A DNA stretch of 50,341 nt. It comes from Candidatus Eiseniibacteriota bacterium. Lineage in GTDB: Bacteria > Eisenbacteria > RBG-16-71-46 > CAIMUX01 > WJJG01. Below the pieces are notes generated by a model. That model had not been told where the DNA came from. It saw nothing but the letters and a program-made list of their open reading frames with translations, and did no database searches. Both the position numbers and the translations under genes were made by a program. The DNA lies in the NCBI GenBank assembly GCA_023129715.1, contig JAGMBO010000096.1, positions 1 through 50,341 of the forward strand, written 5' to 3'. Positions 41,971 through 50,341 of this stretch are shown in pieces (positions within the stretch are counted from its first letter, which is position 1; each line of letters starts with the position of its first letter).

Positions 41971-43008
41971 ATGCAGGCCTATGTCATCGCCGAACACGGC
42001 GGCCCAGAGGTCTTGCGCGTCGAGGAGCGGCCGGCGCCCGAGCCGGGCCCCCGAGAGGTGCGGCTGCGCATCTTGGCCGCCGGACTCAATCACCTCGACC
42101 TCTGGGTGCGACGAGGCGTTCCGGGACATCGCTTTCCCCTCCCCCTGATCCCCGGCTCTGATGGGTGCGGCCGCGTCGAGGCGCTCGGCACGGACGTTCG
42201 CGGCATCGCTGAGGGTGAGTGCTATCTCCTCTCGCCCGGCTTCGGCTGCGGCGAGTGCGCCGAGTGCCTCCGAGGCGAGGAACCGCTCTGCCGCCACTAT
42301 GTCATCCTCGGGGAGTCGCGGGATGGCACCTGCGCCGAGACGATCACCGTCCCCGCCGCCACCTTGGTTCCGTTGCCGGCAGGGCTGGCGCCGGAGGAGG
42401 CCGTTGCCCTGCCGCTGGTCCTGATGACGACCTGGCGGATGCTCATCCGCCGAGCCCATCTGCGGGTCGGCGAAACCGTCCTGGTTCAAGCGGGCGGCAG
42501 CGGAATCGGGTCGATGGCGATTCAGATCGCCGCCGCCTTCGCCTGCCGGGTCATCACCACCGTCGGCAGCCCCGAGAAGGCCCGGCGCGCCAAGGAGCTG
42601 GGCGCCGAGGAGGTGATCCTCTACCGCGAGCAGGATGTCCCCGCCGCCGTGCGGAGTTGGACCCGAAAGCGAGGCGTCGATGTCGTCGTCGAGCATACCG
42701 GCGAGGAAACCTGGGAAGGCAGCGTGCGCTGCCTGGCGCGCGGCGGCCGGCTGGTGACCTGCGGGGCGACGACCGGCGCGGCCGCCTCAATCGATCTGCG
42801 GGTGCTGTTCTTCAAGCAACTCAGTCTGCTCGGTTCAACGATGGGCGCCCGCAGCGATCTTCGTGAGGCCCTGCACCTGGTCGCCCAGGGCCGGATCCGC
42901 CCGCTCGTCGACCGCACCTTTCCCCTGGACGACCTTGCCGCCGCGCATCGCACGCTGGAAGAGCGGCGCGTCTTCGGGAAAGTGACGTTGCGCGGATGGG
43001 AGTGTTGA
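41971..43008 (+). CDS. zinc-type medium-chain alcohol dehydrogenase/quinone oxidoreductase
   Basis: NAD(P)-dependent MDR enzyme of 345 residues. It begins MQAYVIAEHGGPEVLRVEE, then RILAAGLNHLDLWVRRG (Asn-His-Leu-Asp where zinc alcohol dehydrogenases have the catalytic Cys), GSDGCGRVEALG, structural-zinc cysteines CGECAECLRGEEPLC, and a Rossmann segment VLVQAGGSGIGSMAIQIA. It therefore has the structural zinc but not the classic catalytic-zinc cysteine. ATG 41971 follows GGAGGAGCGGG. The stop overlaps the GT-C gene start by one base, so the two are translated together. Substrate unknown. Confidence 0.92.
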   Translation: MQAYVIAEHGGPEVLRVEERPAPEPGPREVRLRILAAGLNHLDLWVRRGVPGHRFPLPLIPGSDGCGRVEALGTDVRGIAEGECYLLSPGFGCGECAECLRGEEPLCRHYVILGESRDGTCAETITVPAATLVPLPAGLAPEEAVALPLVLMTTWRMLIRRAHLRVGETVLVQAGGSGIGSMAIQIAAAFACRVITTVGSPEKARRAKELGAEEVILYREQDVPAAVRSWTRKRGVDVVVEHTGEETWEGSVRCLARGGRLVTCGATTGAAASIDLRVLFFKQLSLLGSTMGARSDLREALHLVAQGRIRPLVDRTFPLDDLAAAHRTLEERRVFGKVTLRGWEC

Positions 43009-45122
43009 TGGCCGCGCCCAGGCGACGGTCACCGGATCCCGCGCGATCCGCTACGAGCGCGGGCGCGCAGCCCCCAGACGCCACCACGCCCCCCTGGTGG
43101 CCGCTGCTGCTCTTCGCCGGCAGTCTTCTCCTGCGCTTGCTTTACCTGATGCAAGTCCGCGACAACCCGACCTTTCTCTTCCCGACCGCCGACCCGCTCA
43201 CCTACCATCAACGCGCGCTCGAGATCCTGGCAGGCGACCTGCTCGGCCGCGAGGTCTTCTTCCATTCGAGTCCACTCTATCCCTACTTCCTGGCGTTCAA
43301 TTACCTGATCAACGGCCAGAGCATCTTCTGGACATATGCCGTTCAGGCCCTGATCGACGCCCTCGGTGTTGTTCTGATCTGGGCTCTGGCACGTCGGCTT
43401 GCGGGATTCCTGCCGGGGATCCTTGCCGCGCTCCTGGCCATGGGATATCAGGCCTTCATCTTCTTCACCGGAGAGATGCTCGAGATCAGCCTGGTGCTCA
43501 CATCACTCACCGCCGCGCTCTGGCTTCTCACCGTCGCCGCGGATCGCACGGTCCCCGCGGATCGCGGTATCGCTGCGGATCGCACAGTCCCCGCGGATCG
43601 CGCTGTCGCCGCGCATCGCACCGGCATCCCCCGCCGCGCGAGGCGTCGTGGCGGAGGCCTGCTCTTCCTGGCAGGCGCGGCGCTGGGACTCGCCTCGCTC
43701 GGGAAGCCGAACCTGCTCGCCACGATTCCTTTTCTTCTGTGGGGTTGGAAGATCCAGACGCACCGATCCTGGCGCCGCCTGCTGACTCCAGCGCTGCTGT
43801 GCCTCCTGGGAACCGCACTAGTGATCGCCCCCGTGACACTGCGCAACCGCATCGTCGGGGGTGATTGGGTCCTGACGACATCGAATGCGGGCATCAACTT
43901 CTATATCGGCAATAACGCCGAGGCCGACGGAACGTTTCATGTCCACCCCGGGATGCAGGACGACCTCGGCCCCGCCTCGGCGCAGGCAGCCGAGCTCGCC
44001 GCCGGACACCCCCTCGCACCCAGCGAGGTCTCGCGCCACTGGTTTGCGCGCGGTCTCGAGTTCGTCGGCCGGCATCCGCTAGCCGAGATCCGCCTGCTCG
44101 GCCGCAAGCTGCTCCTTCTGCTCAATGCCTACGAAATCCCCAATCACTTCGACCTGAACTTCTTCCAGCGCTACTCATCCCTGCTGCGCTCGACCCCGGC
44201 GCGTTTCGGCACCGTCGCGCCGTTTGCCTTGGCGGGACTGGTTCTCGCCTGGCGCCGCCGACGCCGTCTGGCCATGCTCTATGCCTTTCTGGCGAGCTAT
44301 GCGGCGACGATCCTGGCCTTCTTCGTGACTGCCCGCTACCGGCTCCCGGCCGTTCCCGTCCTGCTCGTCTTCGCCGGGATCACTCTGGCAACGATCCTCT
44401 ACCGCCTGCCATGGATCGCGCGACGCCTGCCCCCTCCGGATGGGCCGCGTCTCGATCGTCGGTCGGCACCGGCTCTCGCCGCGATTCTGATCGCCGCCCT
44501 GGTGCTGGTGCATTGGCCCCTTCATGAGCCGGAGGATTTCTACGCGCACCAGCATGGAGCGATCGCCTCGGTCTACAAGCAACAGGGCCGCTTTCGCGAA
44601 GCGGCCGACGAGTACCGCCGCGCGCTGGAGCTGGCCCCGGGGAGCGTGCTCATGCACAACAGCCTCGGGGTGGCCCTCCTGGAGCTAGGGGATACCGAGG
44701 GGGGAGAAGCCATGGTCCGCGCCGCCCTCGCCCGTGACCCCTCGTATGCTCCCGCTTGGCGCAATCTTGGTCGGCTGCAGGAAATGCATGGGGACACCCT
44801 GAAGGCAATCGACTCCTTCCGCCGGGCGTTCGACGAGGACCCCTACTTCGCATCAGCCGGCATCGATCTGGCGCGATTGCTTTATGCGCGGAGGGCCGAC
44901 GAGGAATCGGCGCGGGTGCTGCGCCGCGTCCTGGCGCGCACGCCCGATCAGCCCGACGCACTCTGGAATCTTGCCGTCCTTTGCGGTACGCGCCTTGGTC
45001 AACGCCCCGCGGCGATCGATCTGCTCGACCGTCTGCTCCGCTTGGTCCCCGATCACCCGCAAGCCGCCCGCCTGCACGCCTACCTGCGCTCCCAGGAAGC
45101 CGCGGGAGGAGCCTCCCGCTAG
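43008..45122 (+). CDS. GT-C membrane glycosyltransferase (PMT/GT39-like) with C-terminal TPRs
   Basis: A 704-residue integral membrane protein. About ten transmembrane helices (WWPLLLFAGSLLLRLLYLM; LIDALGVVLIWALARRL; LLTPALLCLLGTALVIAPVTL; and so on). An early loop with an acidic motif TADPLTYHQRALEI suits a lipid-phosphate-sugar-dependent GT-C enzyme. A C-terminal TPR segment (about 515-690) has AIASVYKQQGRFREAADEYRRALELAP, LMHNSLGVALLELGD and AWRNLGRLQEMHGD. One loop holds five 18-bp repeats. ATG 43008 follows GGGAGTGTTG and overlaps the MDR stop. It may glycosylate proteins or envelope glycans outside the membrane. Confidence 0.87.
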   Translation: MAAPRRRSPDPARSATSAGAQPPDATTPPWWPLLLFAGSLLLRLLYLMQVRDNPTFLFPTADPLTYHQRALEILAGDLLGREVFFHSSPLYPYFLAFNYLINGQSIFWTYAVQALIDALGVVLIWALARRLAGFLPGILAALLAMGYQAFIFFTGEMLEISLVLTSLTAALWLLTVAADRTVPADRGIAADRTVPADRAVAAHRTGIPRRARRRGGGLLFLAGAALGLASLGKPNLLATIPFLLWGWKIQTHRSWRRLLTPALLCLLGTALVIAPVTLRNRIVGGDWVLTTSNAGINFYIGNNAEADGTFHVHPGMQDDLGPASAQAAELAAGHPLAPSEVSRHWFARGLEFVGRHPLAEIRLLGRKLLLLLNAYEIPNHFDLNFFQRYSSLLRSTPARFGTVAPFALAGLVLAWRRRRRLAMLYAFLASYAATILAFFVTARYRLPAVPVLLVFAGITLATILYRLPWIARRLPPPDGPRLDRRSAPALAAILIAALVLVHWPLHEPEDFYAHQHGAIASVYKQQGRFREAADEYRRALELAPGSVLMHNSLGVALLELGDTEGGEAMVRAALARDPSYAPAWRNLGRLQEMHGDTLKAIDSFRRAFDEDPYFASAGIDLARLLYARRADEESARVLRRVLARTPDQPDALWNLAVLCGTRLGQRPAAIDLLDRLLRLVPDHPQAARLHAYLRSQEAAGGASR
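43539..43628 (+). repeat. five in-frame 18-bp repeats in a loop of the GT-C protein
   Basis: Units of 18 bp built on GCGGATCGCAC/GGTCCCC, encoding alternating ADRTVP and ADRGIA-like hexapeptides in a loop between transmembrane helices. The last copy is degenerate (GCGCATCGC). Copies 1 and 3 differ at one base. Confidence 0.85.
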
Positions 45123-45146
45123 CGCAGCGGATTGCCGCCGGAAACC

Positions 45147-46673
45147 CTAGCGCTCGGGAGCCGCCCCCCAGCGCCGACGCAGTTCCTGACGCATGCGCAA
45201 CGTCCGCTCGGTGAGACTCACCTTATAGATGTGGGCGTTGAGCAGGCGGCGCGAGGTAGGGTGGAGCTGGGCGAGTTGCGCCCGCGTGCGGCGGCGGATC
45301 TCCTCCAGGGAAGGCTGGACACCAACCAGCTCCCCGCCTCGCATGACGGGCACCAACAGAGGCTCGACCGCCTGGATGTCGGTGTATCGCTTGGATTCAT
45401 ATTCGATCAGCGGGTGGAATCCGATCCACTCCCCATCGGCAACCGAGAGCGACTCATCCTCCTGGCCGATCAGGTCTGCTTCCCACCAGCTCTGGGCCCC
45501 CTGCAGCCGCCAGACCTGTTTGAGCCCTGGAATCGTCGACTTGGTGCCCCGTTCGGCGATCTTCAGCCGCGGGCTCCAGTGGCCATCCTCCTCGATGGCG
45601 GCGAGCTTGTACACTCCGGTCAAGGCGGGCTCGCCGTGCGAGGTCACCAACCGCGTCCCCACGCCCCAGGTGTCGATGCGCGCCCCCTGGACGTTGAGGT
45701 CGTGAATGATCCACTCATCGAGATCACCGGAAGCGACGATCTTTGTCTCGTGCAGATCGGCCTGGTCGAGCATCTCACGGGCGCGAATCGAGAGATAGGC
45801 GAGGTCGCCCGAGTCGAGCCGGATCCCTTGGAGGCGATACCCTCGCTGGGCCAGCTCGTGTCCGACCCGGATCGCATTGGGAATCCCGCTCTCGAGCGTA
45901 TCGTAGGTGTCGACCAACAGAATGCTCGACTCGGGATAGCTCTCCGCGTAGGCGCGAAACGCGCTCAGCTCGTCCTCGAAAGCCATGATCCAGCTGTGCG
46001 CCTGGGTCCCGCGCACGGGAATCCCCAATCGGTGCCCAGCCTCGGTGTTTGAGGTCGCCGCGACACCTCCGACATAGGCGGCCCGGGTCGCTGAGAGGGC
46101 CCCGTCGACACCGTGCGCGCGGCGCATGCCGAATTCGATCACGTTGTTCTCGCCCGCCTCTTGGCAAACCCGCGCCGCCTTGGTCGCGATGAGCGTCTCG
46201 AAGTTGATCGCATTGAGCAGCGCGCTCTCGACGAACTGCGCCTCGAAGAGCGTCCCCTGAACCCGCAGGATCGGTTCCAGTGGAAAGACCAGGGTCCCTT
46301 CGGGGAAAGCCAACAGGTCGCCCCGGAACCGGAAGTCGCGCAGGCGCTCGAGGAACGCCTCGCAAAAGAGTTCCTGTTCGCGCAGGTAGGCGATCTCCGC
46401 GGGAGAAAAACGCGCTTCGCGCAGGAACTCAACGGCCGCCTCCAGGCCGGCGGCGATACAGTAGCCTCCCCGCTCGGGAATACTCCGCACGAAGAGGTCG
46501 AAGGCTCCGCGGCGGTCGGCGATCCCCGCCTGCAGGTAGCCGTTCATCATCGTCAGTTCATAGAAATCGGTGCGCAGACCGGGAACTCCGCAGCCGGTCC
46601 GGCCGTCACGCCGGCTGCCGATGGCGCGGCTCTCCTCGATGGGACCGCCAGATCCGCCCGATTCGGTTCGCAT
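45147..46673 (-). CDS. pncB: nicotinate phosphoribosyltransferase
   Basis: NAD salvage enzyme of 508 residues joining nicotinate to PRPP. TDFYELTMMNGYLQAG near the N-terminus, VFPLEPILRVQGTLFEAQFVES, phosphorylated-His-region TSNTEAGHRLGIPVRGTQAHSW, VDTYDT, and GIRLDSGDLAYLS then KIVASGDLDEW, all conserved. A Cys/Gly-rich N-terminal extension of about 30 residues precedes the core. ATG 46673 follows AAAGGAGGCGAGC. It is 21 bp downstream of pncA in the same operon. Together with NadE (at 5842) it covers the nicotinamide-to-NAD route except NadD. Confidence 0.96.
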   Translation of the reverse strand: MRTESGGSGGPIEESRAIGSRRDGRTGCGVPGLRTDFYELTMMNGYLQAGIADRRGAFDLFVRSIPERGGYCIAAGLEAAVEFLREARFSPAEIAYLREQELFCEAFLERLRDFRFRGDLLAFPEGTLVFPLEPILRVQGTLFEAQFVESALLNAINFETLIATKAARVCQEAGENNVIEFGMRRAHGVDGALSATRAAYVGGVAATSNTEAGHRLGIPVRGTQAHSWIMAFEDELSAFRAYAESYPESSILLVDTYDTLESGIPNAIRVGHELAQRGYRLQGIRLDSGDLAYLSIRAREMLDQADLHETKIVASGDLDEWIIHDLNVQGARIDTWGVGTRLVTSHGEPALTGVYKLAAIEEDGHWSPRLKIAERGTKSTIPGLKQVWRLQGAQSWWEADLIGQEDESLSVADGEWIGFHPLIEYESKRYTDIQAVEPLLVPVMRGGELVGVQPSLEEIRRRTRAQLAQLHPTSRRLLNAHIYKVSLTERTLRMRQELRRRWGAAPER

Positions 46674-46694
46674 GCTCGCCTCCTTTCCCGTCGC

Positions 46695-47333
46695 TCAGCC
46701 GACGGAGGCAGCGCCGGCGATCAGGACTCCGGCCGACCGCATCTCCGCGATCGCATCCTCCAGCGAACCCCCGATATCGATCCCGCGGCAGGCGTCTTCT
46801 ACAAGCACGACGTCGAAACCGAGCTTGCGCGCATCGCGCACCGAGTAGAGCACGCAGACGTCGGTGGCGAGGCCCGCGACGAAGAGACGGCGGATGCCGA
46901 GTTCTTCCAACGCCCCCCCCAGCCCCGTAGGCGTCTGCTGGTCGTTCTCGAGGAAGGCCGAGTAGGAGTCGAGCTCACGGCGGGTTCCCTTGCGCACGAT
47001 CATGGTTGCCGCATCGGTGTGCAAGTCGGAGTGGAAAGCGGCCCCGCGCGTGCCCTGCACGCAGTGATCGGGCCAGAGGGTCTGCTCACCATAGGCCAAC
47101 TCGATCGTCTCACGCGGTTGGCGGCCGGCATGCGCCGAGGCAAAGGAATGATGGCCGGGCGGGTGCCAGTCCTGGGTCAGGATGACATGGCGGAAGTGGG
47201 ACATCAGCTCGTTGACTGGGAGAACCACCTCTTCTCCACCGCGGATCTCCAGATTGCCCCCGCTGCAGAAATCGTTCTGGATGTCGATGGCCAGCAGGGC
47301 ATCTCGCTGTGGATCGACCCTCAGCGTGGCCAT
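46695..47333 (-). CDS. pncA: nicotinamidase
   Basis: Deamidates nicotinamide to nicotinate. 212 residues of the isochorismatase-like fold: AIDIQNDFCSGGNL (catalytic Asp), QDWHPPGHHSFA (metal His/Asp), VRKGT (catalytic Lys), and GLATDVCVLYSVRDA (catalytic Cys). WPDHCVQGT is the typical PncA stretch. ATG 47333 follows GGGAGGCAAG. First gene of the pncA-pncB operon, divergent from the nitroreductase gene. Confidence 0.97.
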   Translation of the reverse strand: MATLRVDPQRDALLAIDIQNDFCSGGNLEIRGGEEVVLPVNELMSHFRHVILTQDWHPPGHHSFASAHAGRQPRETIELAYGEQTLWPDHCVQGTRGAAFHSDLHTDAATMIVRKGTRRELDSYSAFLENDQQTPTGLGGALEELGIRRLFVAGLATDVCVLYSVRDARKLGFDVVLVEDACRGIDIGGSLEDAIAEMRSAGVLIAGAASVG

Positions 47334-47458
47334 CTTGCCTCCCTTGATGATGCGGCCTCACGGAGACGCTACCGATTCCCGGCGCAACGCCTACGGGCCG
47401 GCACCCTCTGTCTCCCCGCTCGTCACCGTCACGGAGCGCGGTACCCGCGTCCTGCCCG

Positions 47459-47488
47459 GGTATACCGCATGTTTCCCCTCAAGGTCAA
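47459..47488 (-). promoter_or_regulatory. candidate promoter of pncA-pncB
   Basis: Minus strand TTGACC (47483-47488), 18-bp spacer, TATACC (47459-47464), with an expected leader of about 120 nt to the pncA start. Confidence 0.5.
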
Positions 47489-47531
47489 AGCCGCCGGCGC
47501 GGCATCCCGCTCCGCGTCCCGCCGCGCCGCC

Positions 47532-47561
47532 TTGGACCCCTCCCATCCCACGTGCTATTCT
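47532..47561 (+). promoter_or_regulatory. candidate extended -10 promoter of the nitroreductase gene
   Basis: TTGGAC (47532-47537), 18 bp, TATTCT (47556-47561) preceded by TGC. The CACGTGCTAT core is shared with the promoter before the CCA-transferase gene. Confidence 0.45.
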
Positions 47562-47622
47562 GGCGCCACCCGATGCGGGTCCCCACCGCGGCCGCCGCCA
47601 ACGAGCAGGAAGGGAAAAGCCG

Positions 47623-48141
47623 ATGGAGTTCTACGAGGTCATTCGCACCCGCCACAGCGTGCGCCGGTTCTCCCACCGTCCGGTCGAGGAGGAGAAGCTG
47701 CAACGCATTCTCAACGCTGCCCGCTTGGCCCCTTCTGCGCGCAACGCCCAGGAGTGGCGGTTCATCGTCGTCCGCGATTCCGGCCGGCGGGCCGCCTTGA
47801 TGGAGGCCGCCCGCGGGCAAGCCCATGTCGCAGAGGCCCCACTCATCATCACCGCCTGCGCCGAGCACGATGGTCGCACGATGACCTGTGGCCAGCTCGC
47901 CTACCCCGTCGATGTCGCCATCGCCGTCGACCATCTCACCCTCGCCGCTCGGGCCGAGGGTCTCGGGAGCTGCTGGATCTGCCGCTTCGACGAGAGGCGC
48001 GCCAAGGAAGCGCTCAACGTGCCGCGCGGCGACCAGGTTCGCATCGTCACCCTCGTCCCGATCGGTTATCCAGCGGCCGCGGCCGTGCCGGAGAAGCTGC
48101 GCCTGCCGCTGGAATCGATCGTGCGCTCCGAGCACTGGTAG
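47623..48141 (+). CDS. nitroreductase-family FMN oxidoreductase
   Basis: A 172-residue flavoprotein of the compact nitroreductase type. MEFYEVIRTRHSVRRFSHRPVEEEKLQRIL, with the Arg-rich FMN phosphate contact RTRHSVRRF; ARLAPSARNAQEWRFIVV; AIAVDHLTLAARAEGLGSCWI; and VTLVPIGYPA. Physiological substrate (nitro compound, quinone or a degradation intermediate) cannot be told. ATG 47623 follows AGGAAGGGAAAAGCCG. It lies 9 bp before the MenG/UbiE start, so the two are probably one transcript, which hints at quinone-linked redox. Confidence 0.92.
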   Translation: MEFYEVIRTRHSVRRFSHRPVEEEKLQRILNAARLAPSARNAQEWRFIVVRDSGRRAALMEAARGQAHVAEAPLIITACAEHDGRTMTCGQLAYPVDVAIAVDHLTLAARAEGLGSCWICRFDERRAKEALNVPRGDQVRIVTLVPIGYPAAAAVPEKLRLPLESIVRSEHW

Positions 48142-48150
48142 GTGGGCACG

Positions 48151-48867
48151 ATGTCGCTCGGCAGCCCGGGACGCGGCGCGCTGCGCCGCATCTACCAGGA
48201 AGTCGCTCCACGCTACGAGCTGGTCAACCATCTACTCACCCTCGGCCTCGACATTCGTTGGCGCCGCCGCGCAGCGCGGGTGGCGGTCGCATCGGAGGGG
48301 GGCTCCTGGCTCGACGTCTGTTCCGGAACCGGCGAGATGGCCGCGGAACTCCACCGCGCTGCGAATCGCGCCATCACGGTCGCGGCCTTCGATCTCAGCG
48401 TACCGATGCTCGTCCGCGCCCGCGGCAAGCGCCGCCTGCGCCCTGACGCCTTCGCCTCGGGTGACGTCGCCCACCTTCCTTTCCGGAACGGCACCTTCAC
48501 GGGCGTCACGATCGCCTTCGCCGCCCGCAACCTTAACACGAGCCGCAGACATCTGGAGATCCGTCTCCGCGAATGCTTTCGTGTGCTGATCCCGGGAGGC
48601 AGGCTGATCAATCTCGAGACGAGCCAGCCTGAATCCCGCCTGTGGCGCCGGCTCTTCCACCACTACGCCGCCTTGACCGTCCGGCCTCTGGCGCGGACCG
48701 TCTCGGGATCACGCAGCGGATACGCCTATCTCGCGCACACGATCCCCAGGTTCTACAGCGCTGCGGAACTCGACGAGATGCTCTTCGCCGCAGGCGCCGC
48801 GCGGGTGACCCACATCCGTCTGTGGGGAGGAATCGCGGCGCTGCATATCGCGGAGAAGGCGCGCTGA
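48151..48867 (+). CDS. menG: demethylmenaquinone/ubiquinone C-methyltransferase
   Basis: SAM-dependent methylase of 238 residues, the MenG/UbiE type. YQEVAPRYELVNHLLTLGLDIRWRR, then WLDVCSGTGEMAAEL (SAM motif I), AFDLSVPMLVRARGK, GDVAHLPFRNGTFTGVTIAFAARNL (UbiE-type post-motif), and FRVLIPGGRLINLETSQP. The organism lineage makes menaquinone the likelier product. ATG 48151 is chosen because AGGTGG lies 5 bp before it; a GTG at 48142 directly follows the nitroreductase stop. The surrounding genes do not include other menaquinone enzymes. Confidence 0.9.
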   Translation: MSLGSPGRGALRRIYQEVAPRYELVNHLLTLGLDIRWRRRAARVAVASEGGSWLDVCSGTGEMAAELHRAANRAITVAAFDLSVPMLVRARGKRRLRPDAFASGDVAHLPFRNGTFTGVTIAFAARNLNTSRRHLEIRLRECFRVLIPGGRLINLETSQPESRLWRRLFHHYAALTVRPLARTVSGSRSGYAYLAHTIPRFYSAAELDEMLFAAGAARVTHIRLWGGIAALHIAEKAR

Positions 48868-48899
48868 TCCGACCGGCCCTCGCGGAGAAACCGCATCGG

Positions 48900-50341
48900 T
48901 CAGACCTGCCGTCCCGCTCGCGGCTCCTCCCCGGCGGTGTTCGCTTCTCCGTCCGACTGGAGTTGACGGTAGAGACGGTAGGCATGACTGCGCGAGAGCC
49001 CCAGAATCTTGGCCGCCTCGGCGACGCGTCCGCCGGCGCGCTCCAAGACCTCGGTGAGTTCGCCCGCATCCCAATCGCCGCGTCGGCGGCGCGAGGGCGC
49101 CGGAACCGCCGCCGGCGGCGGCGGTGTACCCGGCGCGGCGGCCCCGTGGGACAGAGCGGCAACCCAGGCAATCAACTGCTCACCGGCGGCGGCCTCTCCA
49201 TGCGTGCGCGCGTAGAGCATCCCCCGCTGGACGGCATGGCGCAGCTCCCGGACATTCCCGGGCCAATGCCATTCACGCAACGCAGCCAGCACGCGTTCAT
49301 CGAAGATCTCCTCGCTCTCCCCCACTCCCCCCTCGCGAGCCCAGATCGCCCCAATGATCGGCGCCAGGTCTTCGAGACGTTCGCGCAGCGGCGGCATGCG
49401 CACCACCAGCCCCGCTAGACGGCCATAGAGGTCGGGGCGGAAGCGCCCCTCGGCGACCAGGGCGGCGAGGTCGGCACAGGTCGCTGCGACGATCCGCGTC
49501 GCCACCTGCCGGCTGCGCGTGGCGCCGATCGGACGGACTTCTCCGGAATCGAGGAAGCGCAGCAGGAATCCCTGCGCCTCCAGCTCCAAGTCGGCGATCT
49601 CGTCGAAGAAGAGCGTCCCCCCTTCGGCCGCGACGGCAAGTCCGTCGCGGTTCTCCGTGGCACCGGTGTAGGCGCCGCGCCGAGCCCCGAAGAGCTCGAC
49701 GGCAAAGAGGTCCTTGCGCGCCGCGGCGCAGTTGACCGCAACGTAGCGCCCCGGCTGACCACTGAGGGCATGGACTCCCTGGGCGATGAGATCCTTGCCC
49801 GTCCCGCTCTCTCCCAGGATCAGCGCGGGCAGCGGGCTCGGCGCGTAGGTCTCGACGAGATGGAGCACCTGGTGAACCGCCCGCGAGCGGGAGACGAACC
49901 CGATGCTGCCCCAGATAGGATGCGGAGTGGAGCGGGTGGCACCCGGCAGGTTGGATGCGCTGGGAACCGGGCGCGCACCACGCTCCACTTGACTGGCTTG
50001 TGCATCGGAAAATCGTGCTTCCCTCGCGTAGGGCCCGAGCAAGGGGTGTTCGAGCCAGAAGCGTAGCGCGCGAGCGCCGCTGCCCCGCCCGAGGTCTTCA
50101 GCGCCCGGCGATCCATGGGGCCCGGCGGCTGACGGGGATGCCAAGACCCGCAGCCAGGCCGCGGTCACCCGCCGCTCGAGCAGCTCCCCCATCTCCGCCA
50201 GCCCGGTCTGGGCACGACCAAACGCCCGCGCCGCCCCGCGGGCGCGTCCGGCACGCGCCAGGGCGGTGCCGATCAGACGCCACGCCTGCGCCGCTTCCCA
50301 ACGGGCTCCGGCGCTGGCCGCCCTGCGGCGCGCCCTCCAGG
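48900..50341 (-). CDS. sigma54-dependent transcriptional activator with N-terminal TPR-like region, 5' end beyond window
   Basis: Bacterial enhancer-binding protein; the frame is open through the right edge, so the N-terminus is missing. The visible N-terminal part (WEAAQAWRLIGTALARAGRA, RAFGRAQTGLAEMGELLERR) is TPR-like and carries no receiver signature. AAA+ core: Walker A LILGESGTGKD, GAYTGATENRDG (the sigma54-contacting GAFTGA loop with Phe replaced by Tyr, a substitution known to be tolerated), Walker B LFFDEIADL, and FRPDLYGRLAGLVVRMPPLRER (arginine-finger region). A Fis-type HTH near the end (AKILGLSRSHAYRLYRQLQ). A TPR-fused activator lacking a receiver is probably driven by protein or ligand binding. 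Target genes unknown. Confidence 0.93.
   Translation of the reverse strand, partial: WRARRRAASAGARWEAAQAWRLIGTALARAGRARGAARAFGRAQTGLAEMGELLERRVTAAWLRVLASPSAAGPHGSPGAEDLGRGSGARALRFWLEHPLLGPYAREARFSDAQASQVERGARPVPSASNLPGATRSTPHPIWGSIGFVSRSRAVHQVLHLVETYAPSPLPALILGESGTGKDLIAQGVHALSGQPGRYVAVNCAAARKDLFAVELFGARRGAYTGATENRDGLAVAAEGGTLFFDEIADLELEAQGFLLRFLDSGEVRPIGATRSRQVATRIVAATCADLAALVAEGRFRPDLYGRLAGLVVRMPPLRERLEDLAPIIGAIWAREGGVGESEEIFDERVLAALREWHWPGNVRELRHAVQRGMLYARTHGEAAAGEQLIAWVAALSHGAAAPGTPPPPAAVPAPSRRRRGDWDAGELTEVLERAGGRVAEAAKILGLSRSHAYRLYRQLQSDGEANTAGEEPRAGRQV

Noticed and set aside
46113-48446. Plus-strand open frame spanning pncA, pncB and menG territory
   Set aside because: Out of frame with every recognised gene; shadow of GC-rich coding sequence.

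Overview
This is a GC-rich (roughly two-thirds G+C), gene-dense chromosomal segment. It shows no sign of phage, IS element or CRISPR. Two very large secreted proteins end in FlgD-like/type-A sorting-like C-terminal domains, both using a C25- or C39-type cysteine peptidase fold. There are also an ECF sigma factor paired with a TPR-bearing anti-sigma, GT-C plus TPR proteins and a menaquinone methyltransferase. This mix suggests an uncultivated FCB-group lineage (Eisenbacteria-, Krumholzibacteria- or Latescibacteria-like). That placement is an inference from gene content; no rRNA gene is present to confirm it.

Left part (1-5.6 kb, all minus strand): an SOS operon (lexA, a small DUF6504-like gene, and a Y-family polymerase cut by the window edge). 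It is driven by a promoter whose spacer is filled by a perfect CGAAC-N4-GTTCG LexA palindrome. Upstream lies lpd followed by a fused lipB-lipA gene, for lipoate assembly and use. From 5.8 to 8.5 kb on the plus strand are glutamine-dependent NAD synthetase and endonuclease V. From 8.5 to 12.2 kb on the minus strand are a prepilin-like protein and a secreted C39-like peptidase.

Centre: 12.4-17.5 kb is a plus-strand module of ECF sigma factor, transmembrane zinc-finger anti-sigma with TPRs, and a membrane-tethered TPR-CHAT protease. This is the most interesting unit in the window. It is followed by a GT4 glycosyltransferase (minus), a CCA-adding-type nucleotidyltransferase (plus), an MrfA-like helicase and MrfB-like nuclease pair (minus), acylphosphatase and an M48 metalloprotease (plus, coupled), and a histone H1-like/Tudor-like protein (minus). 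Next are a Cys/Met PLP lyase (minus), yqeY and a SpoU methyltransferase (plus, coupled), and two membrane coiled-coil proteins (minus).

Right part: tRNA-Glu(CTC) and tRNA-Gln(CTG) with a classic terminator, then a 1759-residue gingipain-like secreted protein. After these come HU, an unknown exported protein, a membrane AlkP-type hydrolase, a 25-bp tandem repeat array, a zinc-type MDR dehydrogenase coupled to a GT-C/TPR membrane glycosyltransferase, and the pncA-pncB NAD salvage operon. The window ends with a nitroreductase, a MenG/UbiE methyltransferase and a TPR-sigma54 activator cut by the right edge. PncA, PncB and NadE supply three of the four steps of the nicotinamide-to-NAD (Preiss-Handler) route; NadD is not in the window.
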